A DNA stretch of 64,000 nt from Ruixingdingia sedimenti (GCF_031432425.1 NZ_JAVKPH010000019.1:1-64000), one strand, 5' to 3'; counted from the first letter of the stretch, positions 7,628 through 16,383 are shown. Numbers and translations: made by a program. The notes: generated by a model not told the origin, from the sequence alone.

Positions 7628-8264
7628 CGTCATCGAAACCACGGTCTATCGGCTCGACGAGCTTTCCGAAGCCGCGAAAGACAATGCCCGCGCCTGGTAT
7701 CGCGAGGGCGGCTTCGACTACGATTGGTACGATGCCGTCTATGAGGATTTCCGGCGGATCGCGGACATCCTCGGCATCCGCATCAAGAGCCGCACCGTCC
7801 GCCTCATGGGCGGCGGCGTGCGACAAGAGCCTTGCATCTGGTTTACGGGCTTCTGGTCGCAGGGCGATGGCGCCGCGTTCGAAGGCCACTATTCCTATCG
7901 CAAAGGCACGGCGGCGGAAATCCGTACCTATGCGCCGAAGGATGTGGAGCTGCACCGCATCGCGGATGCCCTGCACCAGGCGCAACGCCGCAACTTCTAC
8001 CAGTTGACCGCCGAGGCGACCCATCGGGGGCGATACTATCACGAATACTGCATGGCGATCTCGGTCACCCGCGACAGCCCGACCTGGCAGGACATGACCG
8101 CCGATGCCGAGGAGACCGTCATGGAGGCATTGCGCGATCTCGCCCGTTGGCTTTATCGCCAGCTTGAGCGCGAATACGACTACCTGACTTCGGATGAGGC
8201 GGTCGATGAGGCCATCGTTGCCAACGAATACAGCTTCACAGTTGATGGAAAGCGCTTCGGCTGA
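7620..8264 (+). CDS. Conserved hypothetical protein, ICE-associated
   Basis: The 214-residue product is rich in Tyr, Trp and Asp, with WYREGGFDYDWYDAVYEDF near residue 26 and GFWSQGDGAAFEGHYSYRKG near residue 78. Databases sometimes label relatives as antitoxin of a stability system; I see no antitoxin motif and leave it unassigned. It overlaps the preceding gene by eight bases and ends 17 bases before the convergent vapC stop. Confidence 0.65.
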   Translation: MPDVIETTVYRLDELSEAAKDNARAWYREGGFDYDWYDAVYEDFRRIADILGIRIKSRTVRLMGGGVRQEPCIWFTGFWSQGDGAAFEGHYSYRKGTAAEIRTYAPKDVELHRIADALHQAQRRNFYQLTAEATHRGRYYHEYCMAISVTRDSPTWQDMTADAEETVMEALRDLARWLYRQLEREYDYLTSDEAVDEAIVANEYSFTVDGKRFG

Positions 8265-8281
8265 AACCCTTCTGCGCTGCC

Positions 8282-8665
8282 TCACAGAACCGACAGCAGG
8301 TCCGTCCGTGAGAAGTCGTCGCCGACGAAGAGCAACGGGCAGCCGCGTTCGCTGGCGACCTCATAGGCGAAGCAGTCGCCGTAGTTGAGAGCGGCGGGAT
8401 GAACGCCCTTGCCCCAGCGGGCATAGGCTTCGGAGATCCTGCGTGCCGAAGCCTCCGTGACGGAGACGACCTCGAATCCAAGGCCCTCGATCAGGGCGGC
8501 AATCTCTTCCCCGACATTGCGGCGCCCGGCCACGATCAGCGCCTCGGCCACGGTTCCGGCCGAGATCAGCAACCCGTCCGCCGCCTCGATCGCCGCCATG
8601 CAGGTTTCGGCCTGGGGCTCGTCCAGCACGATCGCCATCAGTGCCGAGGTGTCGACGACGATCAC
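8282..8665 (-). CDS. vapC: Type II toxin, VapC-like PIN ribonuclease
   Basis: The 127-residue PIN-domain protein has the acidic residues that bind metal: D5 in VVDTSALMA, the AEAL glutamate near residue 41, the aspartate of NYGDCFAYE near residue 97 and the VGDD aspartates near residue 116. VapC toxins cut tRNA or rRNA when their antitoxin is lost, stabilising mobile DNA. It lies downstream of and overlaps the antitoxin gene by four bases. Length and motifs are typical of an intact toxin. Confidence 0.9.
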   Translation of the reverse strand: MIVVDTSALMAIVLDEPQAETCMAAIEAADGLLISAGTVAEALIVAGRRNVGEEIAALIEGLGFEVVSVTEASARRISEAYARWGKGVHPAALNYGDCFAYEVASERGCPLLFVGDDFSRTDLLSVL

Positions 8666-8919
8666 GCCGGCATCCCGTCATCACCATAGAGGAAGTCCTG
8701 ACTGCGCGCGGCATTGACACCGGGCAGTGCCTTGCCCCGCGCCGTGGCCCGGACCCGCTCCATCAACGCGCGCCGGCCTTTCGGGGTCGTCGCCATGGCA
8801 ACCGGCACGAGGCGGGCGACCTCATGGCCCCGTCGGGTCAGGATCACCTCGTCGCCGGCCTCGGCGCGTTTCACCAGCTCGGTGAGCTGCGCTTTCGCAT
8901 CAGTGACAGAAACCCTCAT
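8662..8919 (-). CDS. vapB: Type II antitoxin, Phd/YefM family
   Basis: The 85-residue product has a Phd/YefM-type N-terminus (VSVTDAKAQLTELVKRAEAGDEVILTRRGHEVARLVP), which binds DNA as a dimer, and a C-terminal tail that would wrap the PIN toxin. It is first in the minus-strand pair. A paired ATGGTCCAT repeat about 40-60 bases upstream is a likely operator, so autoregulation with the toxin is expected. Confidence 0.9.
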   Translation of the reverse strand: MRVSVTDAKAQLTELVKRAEAGDEVILTRRGHEVARLVPVAMATTPKGRRALMERVRATARGKALPGVNAARSQDFLYGDDGMPA

Positions 8920-8958
8920 CGCACATCACTCCAGAAGTTCTCCGCTATCCTGCGCAAG

Positions 8959-8979
8959 ATGGTCCATAGAATGGTCCAT
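8959..8979 (-). promoter_or_regulatory. Probable vapBC operator
   Basis: Two direct copies of ATGGTCCAT (8959-8967 and 8971-8979) are spaced by AGA. Each is nearly palindromic. They lie upstream of the antitoxin start, where Phd-type antitoxins bind. Confidence 0.6.
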
Positions 8980-9022
8980 TTCAAGCCCCCAGAGCGCGAG
9001 AAGGGCCGGGAGAGGGTGCCTC

Positions 9023-9080
9023 CGGACGGGTTGAGAGAGGGTCGTCCGGCTGCCGTCCCTTTTCCTCTCGGAGACCGATC
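9023..9080 (+). promoter_or_regulatory. Structured leader of the GAGAG class, before ardB
   Basis: GGACGG pairs with CCGTCC and GAGAG with CTCTC, with the CTCTCGGAG segment serving as ribosome-binding site before the ATG at 9081. Base changes relative to the copy at 1400 keep the pairing. Confidence 0.5.
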
Positions 9081-9503
9081 ATGGCTTTGCCCGAACTTGC
9101 TTCTCAAGCCGCAACCCGTGTCCCCATTGAGCGCCGCATGGAGTTCCTGCCGCGCCTTTTCGGCCGACGCCTGCTCATCATCGGCGAGCATACCGTCTTC
9201 CGCTTCATGGAGATCCTCAGTCCCGGCGACTACGGCGGCGGGCTTTGGGATTTCTACGAACGCGCCGGCCAGCCGCTCTATCTCGCGCCGACATCAAAGC
9301 CCCGTTACCTCCTGTTCTGCGAAGGAAACGATTTCGAGGGCGAGGTCTCATGCGATGCCGCCGGGATCATTGCCACGCTCTTCGCCTTCTCGCATCTTTC
9401 CTTCCGCTACGATGACGACGAACTCGCCGAGGGCTATGGCCGCCTCTACGAACATGCCGCCGATCATCCGGAGGCGGCGGCGATCTTCCAGGCCATCGAC
9501 TGA
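9081..9503 (+). CDS. ardB: Anti-restriction protein ArdB
   Basis: The 140-residue protein shows the ArdB pattern: ERRMEFLPRLFGRRLLI near the start, GDYGGGLWDFYER, FEGEVSCDAAGIIATLFAFSHL and a C-terminal HPEAAAIFQAID. ArdB blocks type I restriction enzymes without mimicking DNA charge and helps elements survive entry. The length is normal for the family. It is a single gene between a structured leader and a terminator hairpin. Confidence 0.85.
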   Translation: MALPELASQAATRVPIERRMEFLPRLFGRRLLIIGEHTVFRFMEILSPGDYGGGLWDFYERAGQPLYLAPTSKPRYLLFCEGNDFEGEVSCDAAGIIATLFAFSHLSFRYDDDELAEGYGRLYEHAADHPEAAAIFQAID

Positions 9504-9509
9504 AACCCA

Positions 9510-9539
9510 CAAGCGCCCCGCCTGACGGCCGGGCGCTTG
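9510..9539 (+). terminator. Terminator after ardB
   Basis: CAAGCGCCC pairs with GGGCGCTTG, a 9-bp stem, followed by TTTCATG. It begins six bases after the ardB stop. Confidence 0.65.
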
Positions 9540-9606
9540 TTTCATGCCTGCTTTCGCCACGGCTTCAGAGCGAGAGGTGGGCCGGAAGGGGTTTGAGCCG
9601 GTGCGG

Positions 9607-9661
9607 TCGAGAGAGAGCGCTGCCCGGCTTGATCCCGTCCCGCTCTCCCGAGGTATTCCCG
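9607..9661 (+). promoter_or_regulatory. Structured leader of the GAGAG class, before the helicase gene
   Basis: GAGAG pairs with CTCTC; the latter is followed by CCGAGG and the ATG at 9662. It shares the CCCGCTCTCC block with the leader at 5554. Confidence 0.45.
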
Positions 9662-12600
9662 ATGAACATGATCTCCGCATCCGCGGCGGCATCCGCCACC
9701 GCGCCGCTTCCGCTCGACCATGACGCTGACACCGCGGCCTGCGTCTTCATCGCTGCCGGGCTGCTGGTGCCGCATCTCGAACGCGGCCAGCGCGTCGATG
9801 CCGCGACCCTGCGCGGCGCCATGGAAGCCGCCTTCGGCGCTTCCGATGCCACCGGCGCATGGACCTGGAAGCTGGCCTATGATGCCTGCGAGGCTGCGAC
9901 CGTCCTCTTCCTGCGCAAATACGGCAACGTGCTTTTCCGTAGAGCCGGATCTCCGACGGCGATCCTGCCGCAGCTCGGCAAGATCTCCGGGCTTCTGCCG
10001 ACGCATACGCGCCGCTCGGAAGAAGCGCAGACCTTCCAGCAGTTCTCCACCCCGATCCCGCTCGGTTTCGCGGCGGTCACGGCGGCGGCGATCACGCCTG
10101 CCGACCGTGTGCTGGAGCCCTCGGCCGGCACCGGGCTCCTCGCCATCCTGGCCGAGATCGCCGGCGGCACGCTTCTCGTAAATGAACTGGCCGAGATGCG
10201 CGCCGGCCTGCTTTCCTCTCTCTTTCCGGCCCTTTCCGTTACCCGCTTCGACGCGGCCCAGATCGATGACCATCTCGATCCCTGCCTTGTCCCGACCGTC
10301 GTGCTGATGAATCCACCGTTCTCGGTCATGGCCAATGTCGAGGGGCGCATGCGTGACGCCGCCTTTCGCCATGTCGCTTCGGCGCTGGCGCGTCTTGCGC
10401 CCGGCGGACGGCTCGTGACCATCACCGGCGCGAGCTTCGCCCCCGATAATCCGGCGTGGACCGCCTCCTGGACCCGGCTGCAGGAACGCGGTCGCGTCAC
10501 CTTTTCCGCCGCCATCGACGGCTCGGTCTATGCCAAGCAAGGCACCACTGTCCCGACCCGGCTCACGGTCATCGACAAGCTGCCGGCCGAAGATGCGGCG
10601 GTGTTTCCGGCAGCGCCTGGTGTCGCGCCGGACGTGGCCACGCTGATCGCCTGGCTAGCCGACCTGCTTCCCACGCGGCTGCCGGTCGATCCCGGCCTGA
10701 CGGTGCCGGTCGCACGACCCACCGCGCCCCGCACCGTGCGCGGCTACGTCAACCGCGCCGCGCGATCCGCGCCCGCCGCGCCCCTTGCGGAACCGGAGGC
10801 CGTGCCGGTCGCCTACGAGACCGTGGATTGGGAACCGGCCGAGGGCGGCGGCCTCTCCGACGCGATCTACGAGGAATACGGGCTTCAGACCATCCGCATC
10901 GACGGGGCGCAGGCGCATCCTACCCAGCTCGTGCAGTCGGCCTCAATGGCGAGCATCGCGCCGCCGAAGCCCAGCTATCGGCCGACGCTTCCCAACGACA
11001 TTCTCGGCAAGCTGTCCGAGGCGCAGCTGGAGACCGTGATTTATGCGGGCGAGGCCCATGGGGGCTTCCTCGCCGGGGGCTGGACGATCGATGACACGCT
11101 CGACAATCTCGCCGCCGCGCCGGAGGATGCCGAGGGAGCAATCCGTTTCCGTCAGGGCTTCATGATCGGCGACGGCACCGGCGTCGGCAAGGGTCGGGAA
11201 TCCGCCGCCATCATCCTCGACAACTGGATGCAGGGGCGGCGTAAGGCGATCTGGATCTCGAAATCCGACAAGCTGTTGGAGGACGCGCAACGTGACTGGT
11301 CGGCGCTCGGCATGGAGCGGCTGCTGGTCACGCCGCTGTCGCGATTCCCGCAAGGCAAGCCCATCACGCTGAACGAAGGCATCCTGTTTCTAACCTATGC
11401 CACGCTGCGCTCCGACGACCGTGGCGAACGGGTTTCCAGGGTCAGGCAGATCGTCGAATGGTTGGGTTCTGACTTCGATGGGGTCATCATCTTCGACGAG
11501 GCGCATGCCATGGCCAATGCCGCCGGAGACAAGGGAGAACGCGGCGATGTCGCCGCCAGCCAGCAGGGCCGCGCCGGGCTGCGCTTCCAGCATGCCCTGC
11601 CGCAGGCCCGCGTGGTCTATGTCTCGGCCACCGGCGCCACCACCGTCCACAATCTCGCCTATGCGCAAAGGTTGGGCCTCTGGGGCGGCGAGGATTTCCC
11701 GTTCTCGACCCGAGCCGAGTTTGTCGAGGCGATCGAGGCCGGCGGCGTCGCGGCGATGGAGGTGCTGGCGCGCGACTTGCGTGCCCTCGGCCTCTACACC
11801 GCCCGGTCCTTGTCGTTCAAAGGCGTCGAATACGAGTTGCTCGACCATGAACTGACCCCTGAACAGGTCCGCATCTACGACAGCTATGCCGATGCCTTCG
11901 CCATCATCCATAACAATCTCGATGCGGCGATGCAGGCCGCCAACATCACCGGCGGCGACGGCGGTTCCGGCACGCTGAACCGGCAGGCCAAATCCGCCGC
12001 CCGCTCGGCCTTCGAGTCTGCCAAGCAGCGGTTCTTCGGGCATTTGCTCACGTCCATGAAAACCCCGACGCTGATCCGGTCGATCACCAGCGATCTGGAC
12101 GCGGGCCATTCCTCCGTCATCCAGATCGTTTCGACCGGCGAAGCGCTGATGGAAAGGCGGCTGGCGGAGATCCCCACCGAGGAATGGGGCGATCTGAAAA
12201 TGGACCTCTCACCTCGTGAATACGTCCTGGATTACCTCGCCCATTCCTTCCCGGTGCAGCTCTACGAGCCGTTCACGGATTCGGAGGGCAACCTGTCTTC
12301 GCGTCCGGTCTATCGCGACGGCCAGCCGGTCGAGAGCCGCGAGGCCGTGGCCCGGCGCGACGAGATGATCGCCAGTCTGGCATCGCTGCCGCCGGTCCCC
12401 GGCGCGCTGGATCAGATCATCCAGCATTTCGGCACCGACACGGTGGCCGAGGTGACGGGGCGTTCGCGCCGTATCGTCCGCAAGCGCGGCGTCACCATCG
12501 ACCAGCTTGTCGTGGAGAACCGTGCCGGTTCGGCCAATCTGGCCGAGACGCATGCCTTCATGGACGATGCCAAGCGCGTGCTGGTCTTTTCTGACGCCGG

Positions 12601-14011
12601 CGGCACCGGCCGCAGTTATCACGCCGAGCTGTCGGCGAAGAATACCCGGCTGCGTGTCCACTATCTCCTCGAAGCCGGGTGGAAGGCGGACGCCGCCATC
12701 CAGGGCCTCGGCCGCACGCATCGCACCAACCAGGCACAGCCGCCACTGTTCCGACCGATCTCGACCAATGTGAAGGCCGAGAAGCGCTTCCTCTCGACCA
12801 TCGCCCGCCGTCTTGACACGCTGGGCGCGATTACGCGCGGCCAGCGCCAGACCGGTGGTCAGGGCCTGTTCCGCCCGGAAGATAACCTGGAATCGCATTA
12901 CGCCCGTGACGCGCTGCGCCAGCTTTATCTCCTGCTGGTGCGCGGCAAGGTCGACGGCTGCTCACTGGAGCGGTTCGAGGCTGCCACCGGGTTGAAGCTG
13001 ATGGATGCGAACGGCATCAAGGACAATTTGCCGGCCATCACCACCTTCCTCAACCGGCTGCTGGCGCTGACCATCGAGCTTCAGGGCATCCTCTTCACCG
13101 CCTTCGAACAACTTCTGACCGCCCGCATCGAGGGCGCCATCGCCTCCGGCACCTATGACGCCGGGCTGGAGACCCTGCGCGCCGAGAGCTTCGTAGTGAC
13201 GGATCGGCAGGTGATCTACACGCACCCGCGCACCGGGGCCGAGACCAGCCTGCTGACCATCACCGAACGCAGGCGCAACCGCCCGGTGACGCTCGACGCC
13301 GCGCTGGCGGAACTCGACGATCCCCGCGCCAGGCTGCTGATCAACGAGCGCTCAGGCCGGGCAGCGGTGCAGATCCCCACCACCAGCGTGATGTTGGACG
13401 ATGGCGAGATCGAGCGCCGCGTCCGGCTGATCCGGCCGATGGAAGCGCAGAACGTCCAGGTCAGGATGATGCGCGAGACCCATTGGGTCGAAGCCGACAG
13501 GGATGCCTTCGCATCGGCCTGGGAAGCCGAAGTCGCGGAGGTGCCGGAGTTCGCCGAGTCCACCTTGCACATGGTGACGGGCCTGCTGCTACCGATCTGG
13601 AAGCGGCTGCCGAACGACTCCACTCGCGTCTATCGGCTTCAGTCTGACGCCGGCGAGCGCATCATCGGCCGCAAGGTCTCCCCGGCTTGGGCGGCCAATG
13701 CGACCGAGACCGGCATCACCTCGGTCTCGCCGGACGATGCCTTCGCGGCGCTGCTGGAAAGTCGGACCATCCTCGATCTCGCTGAGGGCCTCCAGCTTCG
13801 CCGGGTCCGGGTCATGGGGGCAAACCGGATCGAGCTGTCGGGTTTCACCGACACCATGCGCCAGCGCCTCACGGCCTATGGGCTGTTCCACGAGATCATC
13901 TCCTGGAAGCTGCGCATGTTCGTGCCGGTCGATGCCAGCGGTCCGGCGATCCTCGGGAAGCTCTTCGACCGCTGGCCGGTCGAGCGCATCGGCGAGCGGG
14001 AGGCAGCCTGA
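9662..14011 (+). CDS. Methyltransferase-like plus strawberry-notch helicase protein
   Basis: The 1,449-residue cytosolic protein has two parts. An N-terminal class I methyltransferase-like domain shows VLEPSAGTG (about residue 150) and a catalytic NPPF (about 218). A strawberry-notch-type SF2 helicase follows: Walker A GDGTGVGKG at about 503-511, a DEAH box IIFDEAHAM near 611, LVFSDAGGTGRS near 974 and the arginine-finger motif QGLGRTHRTNQ near 1014. Related proteins occur in phages and conjugative plasmids; their role is poorly known, possibly anti-defence or DNA processing on entry. It overlaps the Toprim gene by one base. An upstream in-frame start at 9593 is rejected because it lies in the leader. 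Confidence 0.85.
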   Translation: MNMISASAAASATAPLPLDHDADTAACVFIAAGLLVPHLERGQRVDAATLRGAMEAAFGASDATGAWTWKLAYDACEAATVLFLRKYGNVLFRRAGSPTAILPQLGKISGLLPTHTRRSEEAQTFQQFSTPIPLGFAAVTAAAITPADRVLEPSAGTGLLAILAEIAGGTLLVNELAEMRAGLLSSLFPALSVTRFDAAQIDDHLDPCLVPTVVLMNPPFSVMANVEGRMRDAAFRHVASALARLAPGGRLVTITGASFAPDNPAWTASWTRLQERGRVTFSAAIDGSVYAKQGTTVPTRLTVIDKLPAEDAAVFPAAPGVAPDVATLIAWLADLLPTRLPVDPGLTVPVARPTAPRTVRGYVNRAARSAPAAPLAEPEAVPVAYETVDWEPAEGGGLSDAIYEEYGLQTIRIDGAQAHPTQLVQSASMASIAPPKPSYRPTLPNDILGKLSEAQLETVIYAGEAHGGFLAGGWTIDDTLDNLAAAPEDAEGAIRFRQGFMIGDGTGVGKGRESAAIILDNWMQGRRKAIWISKSDKLLEDAQRDWSALGMERLLVTPLSRFPQGKPITLNEGILFLTYATLRSDDRGERVSRVRQIVEWLGSDFDGVIIFDEAHAMANAAGDKGERGDVAASQQGRAGLRFQHALPQARVVYVSATGATTVHNLAYAQRLGLWGGEDFPFSTRAEFVEAIEAGGVAAMEVLARDLRALGLYTARSLSFKGVEYELLDHELTPEQVRIYDSYADAFAIIHNNLDAAMQAANITGGDGGSGTLNRQAKSAARSAFESAKQRFFGHLLTSMKTPTLIRSITSDLDAGHSSVIQIVSTGEALMERRLAEIPTEEWGDLKMDLSPREYVLDYLAHSFPVQLYEPFTDSEGNLSSRPVYRDGQPVESREAVARRDEMIASLASLPPVPGALDQIIQHFGTDTVAEVTGRSRRIVRKRGVTIDQLVVENRAGSANLAETHAFMDDAKRVLVFSDAGGTGRSYHAELSAKNTRLRVHYLLEAGWKADAAIQGLGRTHRTNQAQPPLFRPISTNVKAEKRFLSTIARRLDTLGAITRGQRQTGGQGLFRPEDNLESHYARDALRQLYLLLVRGKVDGCSLERFEAATGLKLMDANGIKDNLPAITTFLNRLLALTIELQGILFTAFEQLLTARIEGAIASGTYDAGLETLRAESFVVTDRQVIYTHPRTGAETSLLTITERRRNRPVTLDAALAELDDPRARLLINERSGRAAVQIPTTSVMLDDGEIERRVRLIRPMEAQNVQVRMMRETHWVEADRDAFASAWEAEVAEVPEFAESTLHMVTGLLLPIWKRLPNDSTRVYRLQSDAGERIIGRKVSPAWAANATETGITSVSPDDAFAALLESRTILDLAEGLQLRRVRVMGANRIELSGFTDTMRQRLTAYGLFHEIISWKLRMFVPVDASGPAILGKLFDRWPVERIGEREAA

Positions 14012-15054
14012 TGCCCAGGCACGATGCATCCGAACTGGCGATCCGCCTTGGCCGAGAGGCCGAGGCGGTCTGCCGCCACTACCTGTCGTCCGGCCACCGC
14101 GCCGGGCGATACTGGCTGGTCGGTGACGTGCAGAACACCCCAGGACGCTCCATGTTCGTGCGACTGACCGGCCCGGAATCCGGCAAGGGTGCGGCGGGCA
14201 AGTGGAGTGACATGGCGACGGGAGAGCATGGCGACCTTCTCGACGTCATCCGCGAGGCGCTCGGCCTCGCCGATTTCAAGGACGTGGCTGAGGAAGCGCG
14301 CCGCTTCCTCGCCCTCCCGCATCCCGAACCGGCAAAGACGAGAGCGCCGACCGACAGCACATCCGGCGCGGCACCCGGTTCGCCTGAAGCGTCGCGGCGG
14401 CTCTTCGCCATGGCGCAGCCGATCCACGGCACCCTTGCTGCGATCTACCTCAACCGGCGAGCGATCACCACGCTCGAAGGCACCACCGCGCTGCGCTACC
14501 ATCCCCGGTGCTATTACAGGCCCAACGAGCATGCGCCCACCGAGATCAGGCCGGCGATGGTCGCCGCCGTCACCGATCTCACCGGCCACCAGACCGGCGC
14601 GCATCGCACATGGCTCGCCCCGGACGGTTCCGGCAAGGCGCCTGTCGAGACACCGCGGCGGGCGATGGGCGACCTTCTCGGCCACGCGGTCCGCTTCGGC
14701 ACCGCCGATGAGGTGCTCGCCGTCGGCGAGGGCATCGAGACCGTGCTGTCGCCGCGCCAGGTCCTGCCCCGCATGCCGATGCTGGCGGCGCTTTCGGCCG
14801 CTCACCTCGCCGCCATCCTGTTCCCGCCGTCGCTGCGCAGGCTCTATGTCCTGCGCGATCGCGACCCGGCCGGGGACGGTGCAAGAGACCGACTGGCCGC
14901 CAGAGCAGCCGATCTCGGGATCGAGGCGATGTCGCTCACGCCGCGCGAGGGCGATTTCAACGATGATCTGCGACGCCATGGCGCCGATGCCCTCGGGGCG
15001 GCCTTGAAGGATCAGCTTCATCCCGAAGACGTCCGCCGTTTCATGGAAGGGTGA
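14011..15054 (+). CDS. Toprim-domain (primase-like) protein
   Basis: The 347-residue protein starts on the last base of the helicase stop codon (TGATG), so the two are coupled. The N-terminal half (VCRHYLSSGHRAGRYWLVGD, GKWSDMATGEHGDLLDVI) matches the DUF7146-type region that precedes Toprim domains in plasmid primases. The C-terminal Toprim domain shows VGEGIETVL near residue 238 and RDRDPAGDGARD near 277, the acidic metal-binding residues. No zinc-finger cysteines are visible. It may prime DNA after transfer or work with the helicase. Confidence 0.75.
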   Translation: MPRHDASELAIRLGREAEAVCRHYLSSGHRAGRYWLVGDVQNTPGRSMFVRLTGPESGKGAAGKWSDMATGEHGDLLDVIREALGLADFKDVAEEARRFLALPHPEPAKTRAPTDSTSGAAPGSPEASRRLFAMAQPIHGTLAAIYLNRRAITTLEGTTALRYHPRCYYRPNEHAPTEIRPAMVAAVTDLTGHQTGAHRTWLAPDGSGKAPVETPRRAMGDLLGHAVRFGTADEVLAVGEGIETVLSPRQVLPRMPMLAALSAAHLAAILFPPSLRRLYVLRDRDPAGDGARDRLAARAADLGIEAMSLTPREGDFNDDLRRHGADALGAALKDQLHPEDVRRFMEG

Positions 15055-15186
15055 GGGTGTGATCGGGCTCGGAGGCTCGGTCCGGCTCGGCCTCTGCCGG
15101 TTTCGTTCGCTTGCCATCGGCAGGTGCATCCATCGCCGGAGAGTCCCGCACCCACGGCCTGTCTCGAGAGGGCGATCGGCGCACAA

Positions 15187-15324
15187 GCGGGACGGGCAGG
15201 CAATGGCCGGGAGCGACTAATTTCCGCCGGCGGCTGTGCCGCCTTTGCATCGCGAAAGGCAAATTAGCCGCACCCGGCCATCAAGGCCCTCGCAGAGCGG
15301 GCGAGGGCTGCCAGCCCGTCCCGC
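15187..15324 (+). ncRNA. Candidate structured RNA (three-way junction)
   Basis: Outer stem P1 pairs 15187-15201 with 15310-15324 (15 bp, one mismatch). P2 pairs TGGCCGGG (15204-15211) with CCCGGCCA (15273-15280) and continues as GCGACTAATTT (15213) with AAATTAGCCGC (15261), with one A/A and one A/C mismatch. P3 pairs GCCCTCGC (15286) with GCGAGGGC (15301). At the tip of P2, two hairpins compete for GCC at 15241-15243. It lies in the 333-base gap between the Toprim and DUF2493 genes, ending 63 bases before the latter's ATG. The strand is assumed from the flanking genes. Confidence 0.6.
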
Positions 15325-15387
15325 CCGTGCGCTTCGACGCCTGCGAAGGCCGCGATGGGCGCGGTCTCCAGACGAAGGACGCAACCG

Positions 15388-16323
15388 ATGACGTTTGATC
15401 CCGAATATGCAGGGGCCGAGCCGGTCCACACCTCCTCCCAGACCGATCACGCCCTCACCGAACTCCAGCTCTACGGCTGGCGCCCGTTCCAAGACGAACC
15501 TGATCCGCGACCGCTCCCCGAGGGCAATACCGTCGCTGTAGCCGTCACAGACATCTTCGACGCCCTTGTGGCGACGCTCAGTGACACCCGTCTCGAACCC
15601 GATCTCGAAGAACTGCTCTGGGGCGCCGTCAATCTCTTCCACCGCGCCACCAGCCGGGTCGAACGCGATCTCGACGACAACGAGCAGGCGCAGCGCCGGA
15701 TGCAGCGGGAACAGGACGGCAGCGAGGTGAAATCGGTCGAACTCGAACGCCTCACGGCAGAAGGGCAGACCCTGATCGAACGGCGCGCCAGCATGGAACT
15801 CTTCCGCGACCTCGCCGCCGAGGCCTTCGAGCAGCACACGGGCAGCGCCTGGCGGCCGCGCAGCGGTTCGATGGTCAACCATCGTAACCTGACCGCCGCG
15901 ATGATTGACAGCCGCGATTTCCTCGCCGCGAAGCGCCGGGCCGAGACCGAGGTGATGCTGCCCCCCGGCCCGAAGGTGGCCCTGACCGGCGGCGCCGACT
16001 TCAACGATCACCGCCTGATCTGGGCGAAGCTTGATCAGGTCCATGCCAAGCACCCCGACATGGTGTTGCTGCACGGCGGGTCGCCCAAGGGAGCCGAACT
16101 GATCGCTTCCCGTTGGGCAGATCACCGCAAGGTGCCCCAGGTCGCCTTCCGGCCCGACTGGACCAAGCACGCCAAGGCGGCGCCGTTCAAGCGAAACGAT
16201 GCCATGCTGGACGTGCTGCCGGTCGGCGTCCTCGTCTTCCCCGGCACCGGGATTCAGGAGAATCTCGCCGACAAGGCCCGCAAGCTCGGCATCCCGGTCA
16301 TGAAGTTCGAGGGCGGCGCGTAA
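15388..16323 (+). CDS. DUF2493 (SLOG superfamily) protein
   Basis: The 311-residue product has a helical N-terminal half (to about residue 170) and a C-terminal DUF2493 domain. The latter shows the Rossmann-like start KVALTGGADFNDHRLIW near residue 192, LLHGGSPKGAELIASRWA near 227 and a C-terminal VLVFPGTGIQENLADKA. SLOG-type domains bind nucleotides or nucleotide-derived ligands. DUF2493 proteins are common in phages and ICEs, function unproven. The ATG at 15388 is the first after the folded RNA-like region. Confidence 0.8.
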   Translation: MTFDPEYAGAEPVHTSSQTDHALTELQLYGWRPFQDEPDPRPLPEGNTVAVAVTDIFDALVATLSDTRLEPDLEELLWGAVNLFHRATSRVERDLDDNEQAQRRMQREQDGSEVKSVELERLTAEGQTLIERRASMELFRDLAAEAFEQHTGSAWRPRSGSMVNHRNLTAAMIDSRDFLAAKRRAETEVMLPPGPKVALTGGADFNDHRLIWAKLDQVHAKHPDMVLLHGGSPKGAELIASRWADHRKVPQVAFRPDWTKHAKAAPFKRNDAMLDVLPVGVLVFPGTGIQENLADKARKLGIPVMKFEGGA

Positions 16324-16354
16324 GCGCCGCCTGGCGGCTTTCGGCCGCCGATAC

Positions 16355-16383
16355 TTGACAAGATGCAAGGCCGCGCCTTTGAT
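16355..16383 (+). promoter_or_regulatory. Possible sigma70 promoter
   Basis: TTGACA (16355-16360) and TTTGAT (16378-16383) are separated by 17 bases, about 100 bases upstream of the membrane-protein start at 16481. The -10 match is weak. Confidence 0.3.
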
